Assembly (NCBI RefSeq): GCF_012927205.1
Contig: NZ_JABBGC010000002.1
Coordinates: forward strand, 434,001-498,000
Direction of reading: 5' to 3'
DNA: 64,000 bases
Source: Chitinophaga fulva
Lineage (GTDB): Bacteria > Bacteroidota > Bacteroidia > Chitinophagales > Chitinophagaceae
The translations under genes and the position numbers were made by a program. Shown here one piece after another: positions 6,319 through 14,827 of this stretch; the first letter of the stretch is position 1; every line of letters starts with the position of its first letter. The notes beneath the pieces were generated by a model. It was not told the origin of the DNA. It searched no databases and saw nothing but the letters and a program-made list of their open reading frames with translations.

Positions 6319-9300
6319 ATGGGATATACGGAATTACAGATCACAACGAATTTTAGTTTTTTACGGGGAGCATCTCATCCGGAAGAACTGGTGGAACAGG
6401 CTGTCAGCCTGGGATATACGGCCATAGCGATTACAGATCACAATACGCTGGCCGGTATTGTACGGGCGCATGCGGCCGCCAGAGGGAAAAATATCCGGAT
6501 CATCCCTGCCTGCCGGCTGGACTTACAGGATGGGCCGCCATTATTGGCTTATCCGACTGACAGGGCCGCCTATGGCCGTTTGTCAGCCCTGTTGTCTACC
6601 GGTAACCTCCGTACGGAAAAAGGTAAATGTGAGCTCTATAAAAAAGATGTCTATCAATATGCGGAAGGTATCAAATTCATGATGATACCGCCTGCTGTTT
6701 TAAATGGTGAATTTGATTTCGACGCTGATTTTAAAAGGGCGGCCAGGGAATACCGGCAGCATTTCAAATCTGAATTATACATGGCGGCATCCTGGTCTTA
6801 CCGGGGAAATGATGGTAAGAAACTGTACCGTATTGCGCAGTGCTGCGAAGAGCTGCATATCGCTATGGCAGCTACGAATGACGTGTACTATCATGCCCCG
6901 GAGCGGCGGGAGCTGCAGGACATTGTGACCTGCGTCCGGGAAAAATGCACGATCCATAATGCAGGGTATAAGCTGTACCAGAATGCGGAACGTTATCTGA
7001 AACCGATCGCGGAGATGCAGCGATTGTTCCGGCGTTATCCGCAGGCGTTGGCCTGTGCGCAGGAAATAGCGGCTGCCTGCCAGTTTTCGCTGGACAGCCT
7101 GGAATATGTTTATCCGGAAGAAATCACCACAGAAGGCCGGACGCCACAAGAAGAGCTGGAGATGTTGACCTGGCGCGGCGCAGGAGAACGGTTCCCGGAC
7201 GGTATCCCCGAAAAAGTAGAGAACACCATCCGGGAGGAATTGTCTTTTATGGCCCGGAAAAATTATGCGGCGTATTTTCTCACGGTATACGACCTGGTGC
7301 GTTTCGCGAGAAGTCAGCATATTCTGTGCCAGGGACGCGGCTCTGCGGCCAATTCTGTAGTATGTTATTGCCTGGGTATTACCTCTATTAATCCGCAGAC
7401 TGTAAACCTGTTGTTTGCCCGCTTTATGTCGGACGCAAGAGATGAAGCCCCGGACATAGATGTGGATTTTGAACACGAGCGCCGGGAAGAAGTGATACAA
7501 TACGTCTACTCAAAATACGGGCGCGACAGGGCTGGCATTGTGGCCACCGTTACACAGTTGCACTGGAAAGGCGCGGTGCGTGATGTAGGAAAAGCTATGG
7601 GCTTATCTATGGATGCGGTAGACCATCTGGCGAAATCGGGCTATGAATTCACGGAGGAGTGGATGGAAGGTAATACGGCCACCAGTGAAGGATTTAAAGC
7701 AAAAGACGCGGTGCTGATGAAAGTGCTGGAACTGACGGAACAGTTCATTGGTTTCCCGCGGCAGCTGGGGCAACATACAGGCGGATTTGTGATCACGCAG
7801 CACCAGCTGACGGACCTTTGTCCTATTCTCAATGCAAGGATGGAAGGCCGTACCAATATTGAATGGAACAAGGATGATATTGAAGCGCTGGGGTTTCTTA
7901 AAGTGGATGTGCTGGCACTGGGTATGCTCACCTGTATCCGTAAAGCGTTTGACTTAATCCGGCAGCATTATGGCTACCACTGTACTTTAGCCAATATTCC
8001 ACAGAAAGAAAAAGTGTATGACATGATTTGTCGTGCGGACACCATTGGTGTGTTTCAGATCGAAAGCCGTGCGCAGATGTCTATGTTACCGAGATTAAAG
8101 CCCCGTAATTTTTATGATCTGGTGATTGAAGTGGCTATCGTAAGGCCAGGGCCTATTCAGGGAGACATGGTGCATCCCTATCTACGCAGACGGAACGGGG
8201 AAGAAAAACCTGTGTACCCCAAACCAGAGCTGGAGGCAATTCTTAAGCGCACGCTGGGGGTGCCTTTATTCCAGGAGCAGGCCATGGAAATTGCTATGGT
8301 CGCTGCTAATTTCACCGCGGCAGAGGCAGACGGCTTACGCCGTAGTATGGCCACTTTCAAAGCACATGGGCAGGTGGTAAAATGGCGTGAAAAACTGATA
8401 ACGGGAATGCTAAATAACGGCTACGAATTGGAATTTGCAGAACGTATATTCAAGCAGCTGGAAGGCTTCGGTTCGTACGGTTTTCCTGAAAGCCATGCAG
8501 CTAGTTTCGCTTTGCTGGTATATGTTTCCTGCTGGATCAAATGTTATTTCCCGGATGTATTTGCCTGTGCATTGCTGAACAGCCAGCCGATGGGCTTTTA
8601 TGCGCCTTCGCAATTGGTGACGGATGCCCGTAATCACAAGGTTGTCGTACGTCCGGTGGATGTGAACCATTCATATTGGGACAATACCCTGGAAGAAAAG
8701 GCTGGGGAGTACCGGGCGCTCAGACTGGGATTCCGGCAGGTAAAGGGATTGGGGCAGGAAGAGATGGAGCGGCTGATAGCAGGACGGACAACGTCTTATG
8801 CGAATATACATTCCATCATGGATGCCGGCGTGAATTTAAGTACACTGGAGCGCCTGGCAGATGCAGACGCTTTCCGATCTATGAAAATGGACCGCCGCAG
8901 GGCATTGTGGGAAGTGTCGGCATTGGCAGACCGGCCGCATGCGCTCTTTGAAGGCCAGCCTTCGGAGAGTGCCAGCGAAGCGCCGGTGAAACTGCCGCTT
9001 ATGACACCTTCTGAGCATGTGGTGGAGGATTATGCTACCATGGCTTTATCACTCAAAGCCCATCCGGTAAGCTTTGTACGCCAGCAGCTGTTTAAACGCA
9101 ACGTCCTGTCTATCCGGGAGCTGGACCAGTGGCCGGATGGAACGCCTTTGAGAGTAGCGGGCCTGGTACTGGTACGCCAACGGCCGGGAACCGCCAGCGG
9201 CATCTGTTTTATTACCATTGAAGATGAAACCGGTAGCGCCAACCTCGTGGCTTTTGCCAAAATTTTTGAACGGTTCCGGAAAGAAATTGTGACGTCCCGG

Positions 9301-9525
9301 CTGCTGATGGTGGAAGGAAAATTGCAGCGGGAAGGAAGTGTGACGCATGTGGTCATTAAAAAATGCTATAACTGCAATTCGCTCCTGAACCAGCTGTCAG
9401 TACCTACTGACGAAGAACAGCTGATGAACGTGCCCTATAGTGATAACACACCTCCTGCCACCCAAAAGCCTGCCCCTAAAATGATACAGGCAGAACTTTT
9501 TCCTAAGGGCAGAAATTTTAAATAG
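6319..9525 (+). CDS. dnaE2: Error-prone DNA polymerase III alpha subunit DnaE2
   Basis: A 1068-residue C-family polymerase, the catalytic member of the ImuA-ImuB-DnaE2 mutasome. The start is placed at 6319 (MGYTELQITTNFSFLRGASH), because this is where DnaE2 proteins begin; an in-frame ATG at 6280 would overlap imuB. The PHP domain comes first (AITDHNTLAGIVRAH), then the palm with the catalytic acidic cluster PDIDVDFEHERREEV (Asp379, Asp381, Asp383). An HhH region and an OB fold (about residues 930-1010) follow. The C-terminus carries QAELF, which resembles the clamp-binding consensus QLxLF. The product copies past DNA lesions and causes induced mutations. Confidence 0.93.
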   Translation: MGYTELQITTNFSFLRGASHPEELVEQAVSLGYTAIAITDHNTLAGIVRAHAAARGKNIRIIPACRLDLQDGPPLLAYPTDRAAYGRLSALLSTGNLRTEKGKCELYKKDVYQYAEGIKFMMIPPAVLNGEFDFDADFKRAAREYRQHFKSELYMAASWSYRGNDGKKLYRIAQCCEELHIAMAATNDVYYHAPERRELQDIVTCVREKCTIHNAGYKLYQNAERYLKPIAEMQRLFRRYPQALACAQEIAAACQFSLDSLEYVYPEEITTEGRTPQEELEMLTWRGAGERFPDGIPEKVENTIREELSFMARKNYAAYFLTVYDLVRFARSQHILCQGRGSAANSVVCYCLGITSINPQTVNLLFARFMSDARDEAPDIDVDFEHERREEVIQYVYSKYGRDRAGIVATVTQLHWKGAVRDVGKAMGLSMDAVDHLAKSGYEFTEEWMEGNTATSEGFKAKDAVLMKVLELTEQFIGFPRQLGQHTGGFVITQHQLTDLCPILNARMEGRTNIEWNKDDIEALGFLKVDVLALGMLTCIRKAFDLIRQHYGYHCTLANIPQKEKVYDMICRADTIGVFQIESRAQMSMLPRLKPRNFYDLVIEVAIVRPGPIQGDMVHPYLRRRNGEEKPVYPKPELEAILKRTLGVPLFQEQAMEIAMVAANFTAAEADGLRRSMATFKAHGQVVKWREKLITGMLNNGYELEFAERIFKQLEGFGSYGFPESHAASFALLVYVSCWIKCYFPDVFACALLNSQPMGFYAPSQLVTDARNHKVVVRPVDVNHSYWDNTLEEKAGEYRALRLGFRQVKGLGQEEMERLIAGRTTSYANIHSIMDAGVNLSTLERLADADAFRSMKMDRRRALWEVSALADRPHALFEGQPSESASEAPVKLPLMTPSEHVVEDYATMALSLKAHPVSFVRQQLFKRNVLSIRELDQWPDGTPLRVAGLVLVRQRPGTASGICFITIEDETGSANLVAFAKIFERFRKEIVTSRLLMVEGKLQREGSVTHVVIKKCYNCNSLLNQLSVPTDEEQLMNVPYSDNTPPATQKPAPKMIQAELFPKGRNFK

Positions 9526-9531
9526 AGAATC

Positions 9532-10152
9532 ATGCAACTGAAATTATTTGATGATGATAGCCAGCTGGTACTGCCAGAGGATTTGATAGAATACCATCCC
9601 GCTTTCCTGAGTAGGGAAGATAGTGATCGGTTGCTGGAACAATTACTCAACACCGTTCCCTGGCAACAAAGCAAAATGATGATGTATGAAAAGGAAGTGC
9701 TGACACCGCGGCTGTCTGCCTGGTTTGGCAGTGAACCTATCCGGAGCGGAGACCAGCGCCCGGTGCTGCCCTGGCCTCCTGCGCTGCTGGAGTTGAAAGC
9801 GAAGGTGGAAGCACATACCGGAATTGTATTCGATGGTGTTTTGCTGAACTATTACAGGGATAACAATGATTCTGTGGCCTGGCATTCGGACAAGGACACG
9901 GTACCGGGATTAAAAACAGAGGTTGCCTCCGTGAGCCTGGGAGAGGAGCGTAATTTTGATTTCCGCAGTAAAGATGATCATCGTCGCCGTTATTCGATCA
10001 GGCTGCAGCATGGCTCACTGCTGCTGATGAAAGGTGATCTGCAAAGATATTGGGAGCACCGTATCGCTAAAGCCACCAAGCCCATGAAAGCCAGGATTAA
10101 CCTTACTTTCAGGAAAGTGGGCGGAACAACGGCGCCCCCTTATATTCCTTAA
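9532..10152 (+). CDS. AlkB-like DNA alkylation repair dioxygenase
   Basis: A 206-residue 2-oxoglutarate/Fe(II) dioxygenase of the AlkB family, which removes alkyl groups from DNA bases by oxidation. The iron ligands are His118 and Asp120 (WHSD) and His176 (WEHR), and Arg188 in ARINLTFR would hold 2-oxoglutarate. It begins 6 bases after dnaE2 and is almost surely in the same damage-inducible operon. The first residues, MQLKLFDDD, contain QLKLF, a good match to the sliding-clamp binding pentapeptide. Its stop overlaps the stop of the convergent gene at 10149. Confidence 0.92.
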   Translation: MQLKLFDDDSQLVLPEDLIEYHPAFLSREDSDRLLEQLLNTVPWQQSKMMMYEKEVLTPRLSAWFGSEPIRSGDQRPVLPWPPALLELKAKVEAHTGIVFDGVLLNYYRDNNDSVAWHSDKDTVPGLKTEVASVSLGEERNFDFRSKDDHRRRYSIRLQHGSLLLMKGDLQRYWEHRIAKATKPMKARINLTFRKVGGTTAPPYIP

Positions 10153-10595
10153 CAATCGTCGGTGTTGTAGAATGTTTTGTCCATGTAGTCCTCGTATTTT
10201 TTGATATCAGTTTCCGGAAGATGTGTTTTCCTGAGCACTACCTTTTTCTGTATCGTACCGTTGGGGTGTATCCAGATGCCGGAAAATCCTTCTGCATTTT
10301 TTTGCAGTATCATCACGCCGGAAAACCGGTGTTCCACCAGTATGAACTGATTTTGCTGGTTATACTCCACATTCAACGACAGCCATTCATTGCCTTTTTT
10401 TTTGGTGTAGCGGTAAATGCACTGGTAATAAGGATCTCCCCCGCAATCGCGCGGTACAGACACCAGGTACAGGGTAATCGGCAGCTTGCCATCGATGGTG
10501 CCTTCATAGAGCTGCGGGACACGGGCTTCCTGTGCAGTGGCCTTCCATGCACAGAACAGGATGGCGAAGGCCATCAGGATAAATGTTTTCTTCAT
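10149..10595 (-). CDS. Secreted protein of unknown function
   Basis: A 148-residue protein with a clear signal peptide (cleavage probably after ATAQ, near residue 21), so it is exported to the periplasm or outside. The mature part is beta-rich in appearance (YEGTIDGKLPITLYL, GFSGIWIHPNG) and has three Cys, with CGGDPYYQC near the middle. I do not recognise a family. It is convergent with alkB, overlapping it by 4 bases, and no partner gene is evident. Confidence 0.7.
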   Translation of the reverse strand: MKKTFILMAFAILFCAWKATAQEARVPQLYEGTIDGKLPITLYLVSVPRDCGGDPYYQCIYRYTKKKGNEWLSLNVEYNQQNQFILVEHRFSGVMILQKNAEGFSGIWIHPNGTIQKKVVLRKTHLPETDIKKYEDYMDKTFYNTDDC

Positions 10596-10779
10596 CTGGA
10601 GAAACGTGAGTTAATGGGTGCAAAAATCGATCATCGACATAAACAAACAATAAATATTTATTATTCGCTCATGGTGGATCAACATTCGCGGACGGCATTT
10701 AAAAATATGAGTAAATGCGCTCCGTTATCATCTGCGGGGAACCTCCGCAAATCAGGGAAATCAGCAGTAATCATGTCTA

Positions 10780-11736
10780 TCAGCGGTTACGGCTCAGCTG
10801 TCCTGGTGTTACACCAAACCTTCTTTTAAACGCCAGGATAAAATTACTGGCGTTGGCGTAGCCCATCAGCCAGGCTACTTCGTTGACGTGCATGTCGGTC
10901 TGTAAAAACAGCTGCATGGCATGGGCCATCTTTCGCTCCTGGACCAGCTCATAGAGCGTGGTGTCATATTGCAGCCGCAATTGCTGTTTGATCTGGTATT
11001 CCGTTAATGTAAAGTGCCGGGCCACATCAGCGAGGGATTGAACATCGAGGTAGTGTTCAAGGATATAGTGATATACTTCCTGCATCTCCCGCTGCCACGC
11101 CGGGCGTGGTTCTGGACGAAAGCCGGAAAATGCCAGCGTAATGATTTCTGTTACTTTGCTGTGGTGGTACACAGGCAATAAATTGTCGGACACCGGAGGG
11201 TGTACCAACGACCGCAGCGCCAGTTGTATCTCCGGTGAGGTGGGCATGGCCGTGGGAGAGAGCGCGAAAGTGGCCCCGGACGCCAGTTGCCGGTTAACAT
11301 CCCTGGGGGGAACGGCAAATTGTGCCAGCACATCTTGCAAAAGAGACTGCCGGAAAGTAATGGCGAGGTATTCAAATCCTTGCTGGGCTCTGAAATGCAG
11401 GTCCGACTGGAAATTGTCAGAAGCATACAAATTGAACTCCCCGGCTTGCAGCGGTTGCGGTGCAAGTCCTTTGAAATCGGCGCAGGAATTGCCTTTGAGC
11501 TGAAAATGAAGGCTTACGTGAGGGATGTCTCCTTTTACCTGCTGCACCGTGATGTCCTGCTCAAAATCGGCCCTGAATTGTATAATTCCGAAGTCCTGGT
11601 TAAAGGAATGCAGCACCTGGTGCCGTACATGGGGTAGGGCAAAGGTACTGTGCTCGAAGTGATCGAAGCGGCGGCAGTCGGAAAACCTTCTGGCTGCAAT
11701 CTCTTTATAGGCGTCTCCGCTGATCGTGTATGGCAT
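10780..11736 (-). CDS. AraC-family transcriptional regulator
   Basis: A 318-residue regulator with a poorly conserved N-terminal sensing part and a C-terminal double helix-turn-helix (about residues 210-315). The second half carries the AraC hallmark: MHVNEVAWLMGYANASNFILAFKRRFGVTPGQL. It is divergent from the SDR gene at 11824 with a gap under 90 bases and may control it. A minus-strand GATCTTTG near the start resembles a -7 box. Confidence 0.88.
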   Translation of the reverse strand: MPYTISGDAYKEIAARRFSDCRRFDHFEHSTFALPHVRHQVLHSFNQDFGIIQFRADFEQDITVQQVKGDIPHVSLHFQLKGNSCADFKGLAPQPLQAGEFNLYASDNFQSDLHFRAQQGFEYLAITFRQSLLQDVLAQFAVPPRDVNRQLASGATFALSPTAMPTSPEIQLALRSLVHPPVSDNLLPVYHHSKVTEIITLAFSGFRPEPRPAWQREMQEVYHYILEHYLDVQSLADVARHFTLTEYQIKQQLRLQYDTTLYELVQERKMAHAMQLFLQTDMHVNEVAWLMGYANASNFILAFKRRFGVTPGQLSRNR

Positions 11737-11794
11737 ACTGCAAAGATCACTATTTTTACCTCGTAAATCAATATCCCTTGCTGGCGGTACCTGT

Positions 11795-11802
11795 TATCTT
11801 TG
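11795..11802 (+). promoter_or_regulatory. -7 box before the SDR gene
   Basis: TATCTTTG is a perfect TAnnTTTG element 21 bases before the ATG at 11824. It argues that the real start is 11824 and not the in-frame codon at 11800, which lies inside the box. The -33 box is weak. Confidence 0.5.
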
Positions 11803-11823
11803 AGGGTATCAAAATCTCAATAT

Positions 11824-12813
11824 ATGATGCGTGTTTTAGTTACAGGCAGTTCCGGACATTTAGGAGAAGCGCTGGTGCGCAGATTGCTGGACTTACGTTA
11901 CGAGGTGATTGGCATCGATCAGATGGTTGGCACTTTTACTACTCATAACGGCTCCATTACTGATACAGACTTTGTCCTGAAGTGCATGAAAGAGGTGTCT
12001 GTGGTGTTTCATGCAGCCACGTTGCATAAGCCACATGTGGTCACGCATTCCGTGCAACAGTTCATCGATACCAATATCACTGGTACGTTGCGCTTGCTGG
12101 AAGCGGCGGTGGCAGCGGGTGTGAAACGTTTCGTTTTTACCAGCACTACCAGTGTGTTTGGGGATGCGATGGAGCCGGCGCCAGGTGGACCGGCAGTATG
12201 GGTTACGCCGGCATTAGCGCCGATGCCTAAAAATATCTATGGTATCACCAAGGTGGCAGCGGAAGATCTCTGCCGGTTGTTTTACCGTAAGCAAGGCTTG
12301 CCCTGTGTAGTATTGCGTACTTCGCGGTTTTTCCCTGAGATGGACGATGACCGTAGGAAGCGGGAGGCCTATGATGATATGAACCTGAAAGTAAATGAAC
12401 TGTTGTTTGGCAGGGTGGACCTGGCTGATGTGGTGACTGCACATTTGCTGGCAGCGGAAAATGCGGTGGCCATTGGCTTCGATCGTTATGTGATCAGTGC
12501 TACCACACCGTTTTCCAGGGAAGATATGCAGGCATTGCAGCATGATGCGCCGGCGGTAATACGCCGTTATTTTCCCGGTTTTGAAAAGCTGTATGACCGG
12601 CTGAAGTGGAAGATGCAGCCGGTAATGGACCGGGTGTATGATAACACGAAGGCCAGAAAAGAGCTGGGGTGGAAGCCGGAATATGACTTCGGCAGGGCAT
12701 TGGAGGCGCTGGAAAATAACCAGGATGTTTTCAGTCCGCTGGCACGACAGGTCGGTTCAAAAGGTTACCACAGCACTGTTTTCACAGAAGGCCCTTACCC
12801 GGTAGAAAAATGA
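11824..12813 (+). CDS. NAD-dependent epimerase/dehydratase (extended SDR)
   Basis: A protein of about 329 residues with a Rossmann nucleotide-binding start (RVLVTGSSGHLGEALVRRL) and the catalytic YxxxK in IYGITKVAAEDL, with Ser/Thr in FTSTTSVFG. Extended SDR enzymes of this type act on nucleotide sugars or similar substrates; the substrate cannot be told from sequence. The C-terminal part (ARKELGWKPEYDF) is the usual substrate-domain end. It stands alone after its own promoter, divergent from the AraC regulator at 10780. Confidence 0.88.
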   Translation: MMRVLVTGSSGHLGEALVRRLLDLRYEVIGIDQMVGTFTTHNGSITDTDFVLKCMKEVSVVFHAATLHKPHVVTHSVQQFIDTNITGTLRLLEAAVAAGVKRFVFTSTTSVFGDAMEPAPGGPAVWVTPALAPMPKNIYGITKVAAEDLCRLFYRKQGLPCVVLRTSRFFPEMDDDRRKREAYDDMNLKVNELLFGRVDLADVVTAHLLAAENAVAIGFDRYVISATTPFSREDMQALQHDAPAVIRRYFPGFEKLYDRLKWKMQPVMDRVYDNTKARKELGWKPEYDFGRALEALENNQDVFSPLARQVGSKGYHSTVFTEGPYPVEK

Positions 12814-12816
12814 GCA

Positions 12817-12891
12817 ATGCCGATAAAGTGGCTGAGACTACTACTGGCAGCCGTTTTAGGCGGTGTTGTAACGACTGCGTATAGTGGTTGA
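12817..12891 (+). CDS. Possible 24-residue hydrophobic peptide
   Basis: Four bases after the SDR stop an ATG opens MPIKWLRLLLAAVLGGVVTT and ends four residues later. It has the form of a signal peptide or a single membrane segment. It could be a small membrane protein made with the SDR, or the cut-off start of a lost exported protein. Only its position and composition support it. Confidence 0.25.
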   Translation: MPIKWLRLLLAAVLGGVVTTAYSG

Positions 12892-12923
12892 CGGTAGTGT
12901 TCCAAAAAAATATTTCAAAAAAA

Positions 12924-12954
12924 TTTGTTTAAATAAAAACTAATCCTACATTTG
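12924..12954 (+). promoter_or_regulatory. Promoter of tRNA-Arg copy 1
   Basis: TTTG at 12924-12927, 19 bases, then TACATTTG at 12947-12954: an exact Bacteroidota -33/-7 pair 19 bases before the tRNA. Confidence 0.85.
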
Positions 12955-12973
12955 CAATCCCAAACGGGGAAAT

Positions 12974-13047
12974 GGCCTTGTAGCTCAATTGAATAGAGCA
13001 TCTGACTACGGATCAGAAGGTTTCAGGTTTGAATCCTGACAGGGTCA
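12974..13047 (+). tRNA. tRNA-Arg (anticodon ACG), copy 1
   Basis: The cloverleaf is complete: acceptor GGCCTTG with CAGGGTC, D stem GCTC with GAGC, anticodon stem TCTGA with TCAGA around CTACGGA (anticodon ACG, reading CGN Arg codons), and T stem TCAGG with CCTGA. CCA is not encoded. It has its own promoter and terminator. Confidence 0.93.
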
Positions 13048-13058
13048 CTACTAAAAAT

Positions 13059-13085
13059 ACTGCAACACTTTTTGCAGTTTTTTTT
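13059..13085 (+). terminator. Terminator of tRNA-Arg copy 1
   Basis: The stem ACTGCAA with TTGCAGT encloses a 6-base loop, followed by eight T. Confidence 0.85.
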
Positions 13086-13140
13086 AGCTCAATAAAAATA
13101 CACTGTTAAAAAGTGACAGATGTAAAGAGTTGAAAAATAA

Positions 13141-13171
13141 TTTGTTAAGATAAAATATTTGTTTATCTTTG
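13141..13171 (+). promoter_or_regulatory. Promoter of tRNA-Arg copy 2
   Basis: TTTG at 13141-13144, 19 bases, then TATCTTTG at 13164-13171: the same layout and the same distance to the tRNA as copy 1. Both leaders share CAATCCC...GGGGAAAT. Confidence 0.85.
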
Positions 13172-13190
13172 CAATCCCGAAAGGGGAAAT

Positions 13191-13267
13191 GGCTGCGTAG
13201 CTCAACTGAATAGAGCATTTGACTACGAATCAAAAGGTTTCTGGTTTGAATCCAGACGCGGTCACCA
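13191..13267 (+). tRNA. tRNA-Arg (anticodon ACG), copy 2
   Basis: A full cloverleaf: acceptor GGCTGCG with CGCGGTC, D stem GCTC with GAGC, anticodon stem TTTGA with TCAAA around CTACGAA (ACG), and T stem TCTGG with CCAGA. The gene appears to end in an encoded CCA, unlike copy 1. The arms differ from copy 1 in many paired positions with pairing kept, so both are under selection. Confidence 0.93.
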
Positions 13268-13281
13268 ATTATCAATGAATT

Positions 13282-13317
13282 ATAAAGGGTAGCATTCTCG
13301 GGAGTGCTACCCTTTAT
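13282..13317 (+). terminator. Hairpin after tRNA-Arg copy 2
   Basis: A perfect 13-base stem (ATAAAGGGTAGCA with TGCTACCCTTTAT) with a 10-base loop. The T tract is weak and contained in the stem. Confidence 0.75.
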
Positions 13318-13511
13318 ACGTTTTGCACGTCAATTAATAAGTTTGACTCCAATAAATCTTGGAGCCCACGTAATATACCATCCACAGCAACACATTCCAA
13401 TATTAAGTCTTCATCCGGAGAAAATATTCTCAGGCAACCTGCGTTAATGATTTACCGTACATTTAAAATTGTCGTTTTGACATTTATCTAACTGGAAAAC
13501 GTGTGAAATTA

Positions 13512-14717
13512 ATGAGAATAAGCACCATTGGAGGAATACTGTTATTTTTCGTAGTAACATCCTGTAGAAAAGAGATGGTCAATGCTGCGGAAAAGTTGAC
13601 ATTGAACAATCATGATACTGTTTTTGTGCATCCTGGATTATTGCATAAACAATCTGATTTCGACCGCATGAAAAACAAAGTGCGTGCAGGAGCGGAGCCG
13701 TGGCTATCCGGCTGGAACCAGTTGGTCACTAATCCGCACAGCGCACTCAGCTGGCAGCCTAACCCGGCAGATACCATTTACCGAGGCAGCGATGGGATTC
13801 ATCATGAGAATTATGGCCAACTGTATAACGATATTGCTGCCGCCTATGCTACGGCATTAAGGTGGAAGGTATCAGGGGATAAAAGTTACGCCGAAAAGTC
13901 CATACAAATCATGAACGCGTGGTCAGCTAGGCTAAAGGGTATCGGCGGCAACAACGACGCCAATCTGGCGGCGGGTATTTACGGCTATCAGTTTGCCAAT
14001 GCGGCGGAAATAATGAGAACTTATGATGGTTGGGCGCCGGCGGATTTTGCCAGATTCCGGAAAATGATGCTGAAGGTTTTTTATCCTATGAATCATGCTT
14101 TCCTGACAAGAAAGGAAAAGTGTATGAGCCATTTTTATGCAAACTGGGACCTTTGCGTGATGAACTCCATCCTGGCTACCGGCGTATTATGTGACGATCG
14201 GGATATCTATAATGAGGCTATCAACTATTTTAAGCATGGCACAGGAAACGGCGCTATCGCCAATGCCATTTATTTTATTCATCCCGACGGCCTGGGCCAA
14301 TGGCAGGAAAGTGGCCGGGACCAGGGGCATACTACACTAGGCATTGGTTTGATGGGCACATTTTGTGAAATGGCCTGGAGCCAGGGCGATGATATGTATG
14401 GTTACGACGATAACCGGTTTTTGAAAGGGGCGGAGTATGTGGCTGCATATAATCTCGGCGACTCGGTTGCCTTTAAGCCCTATACCAATTGTGTTGGGGT
14501 TGTCCAGAATGTGATCAGCAGTGGCAGCCGGGGTAATACCAGACCTGTTTGGGAGCTGGTGTATAACCATTATGTAAACCGTAAAGGGTTGGCGGCACCA
14601 AATTGTGCGCGGTTTGCACAGAAAGTGCGCCCGGAGGGCGGCGGCGGAAATTACGGACCCAACAGCGGTGGTTATGATCAACTGGGCTATGGAACATTAG
14701 CCTTCACGCTGAAATAG
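13512..14717 (+). CDS. Alginate-lyase-fold lipoprotein
   Basis: A protein of about 401 residues with a lipobox (FFVVTSC), so it is anchored to a membrane, probably at the cell surface. The mature protein matches the alginate_lyase (PL5/PL38-like) alpha/alpha toroid: LYNDIAAAYATALRWKVSGDKSYAEKSIQIMNAW, then NLAAGIYGYQFANAAEI, and a conserved HFYANWD. Enzymes of this fold cut uronic-acid polysaccharides by beta-elimination. The actual substrate (alginate, glucuronan or other) is not clear. An upstream in-frame GTG at 13503 is a possible start; the ATG at 13512 gives a normal signal sequence. It is convergent with the AraC gene at 14828. Confidence 0.8.
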   Translation: MRISTIGGILLFFVVTSCRKEMVNAAEKLTLNNHDTVFVHPGLLHKQSDFDRMKNKVRAGAEPWLSGWNQLVTNPHSALSWQPNPADTIYRGSDGIHHENYGQLYNDIAAAYATALRWKVSGDKSYAEKSIQIMNAWSARLKGIGGNNDANLAAGIYGYQFANAAEIMRTYDGWAPADFARFRKMMLKVFYPMNHAFLTRKEKCMSHFYANWDLCVMNSILATGVLCDDRDIYNEAINYFKHGTGNGAIANAIYFIHPDGLGQWQESGRDQGHTTLGIGLMGTFCEMAWSQGDDMYGYDDNRFLKGAEYVAAYNLGDSVAFKPYTNCVGVVQNVISSGSRGNTRPVWELVYNHYVNRKGLAAPNCARFAQKVRPEGGGGNYGPNSGGYDQLGYGTLAFTLK

Positions 14718-14827
14718 CCACTTATACGGTTAATATTTAATCACCCAAACACTTTATTGCCAATCGCCAATAGCCGGCCTGGAAAATCATGCAGATGAAT
14801 GACTGGAAACCGGGACTGCAACAACAT

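Noticed and set aside
6775..7500. A 241-codon minus frame inside dnaE2
   Set aside because: It is a shadow of a strongly conserved polymerase gene. The same applies to the long minus frames inside susD, the HTCS and the RND pump.
11141..11637. Plus-strand frames over the AraC gene at 10780
   Set aside because: The minus-strand AraC protein has a full HTH signature; the plus frames carry no motif.
12974..13267. Integration site at the tRNA genes
   Set aside because: I looked for an integrase or a partial tRNA repeat nearby and found none, so there is no sign of an integrated element.
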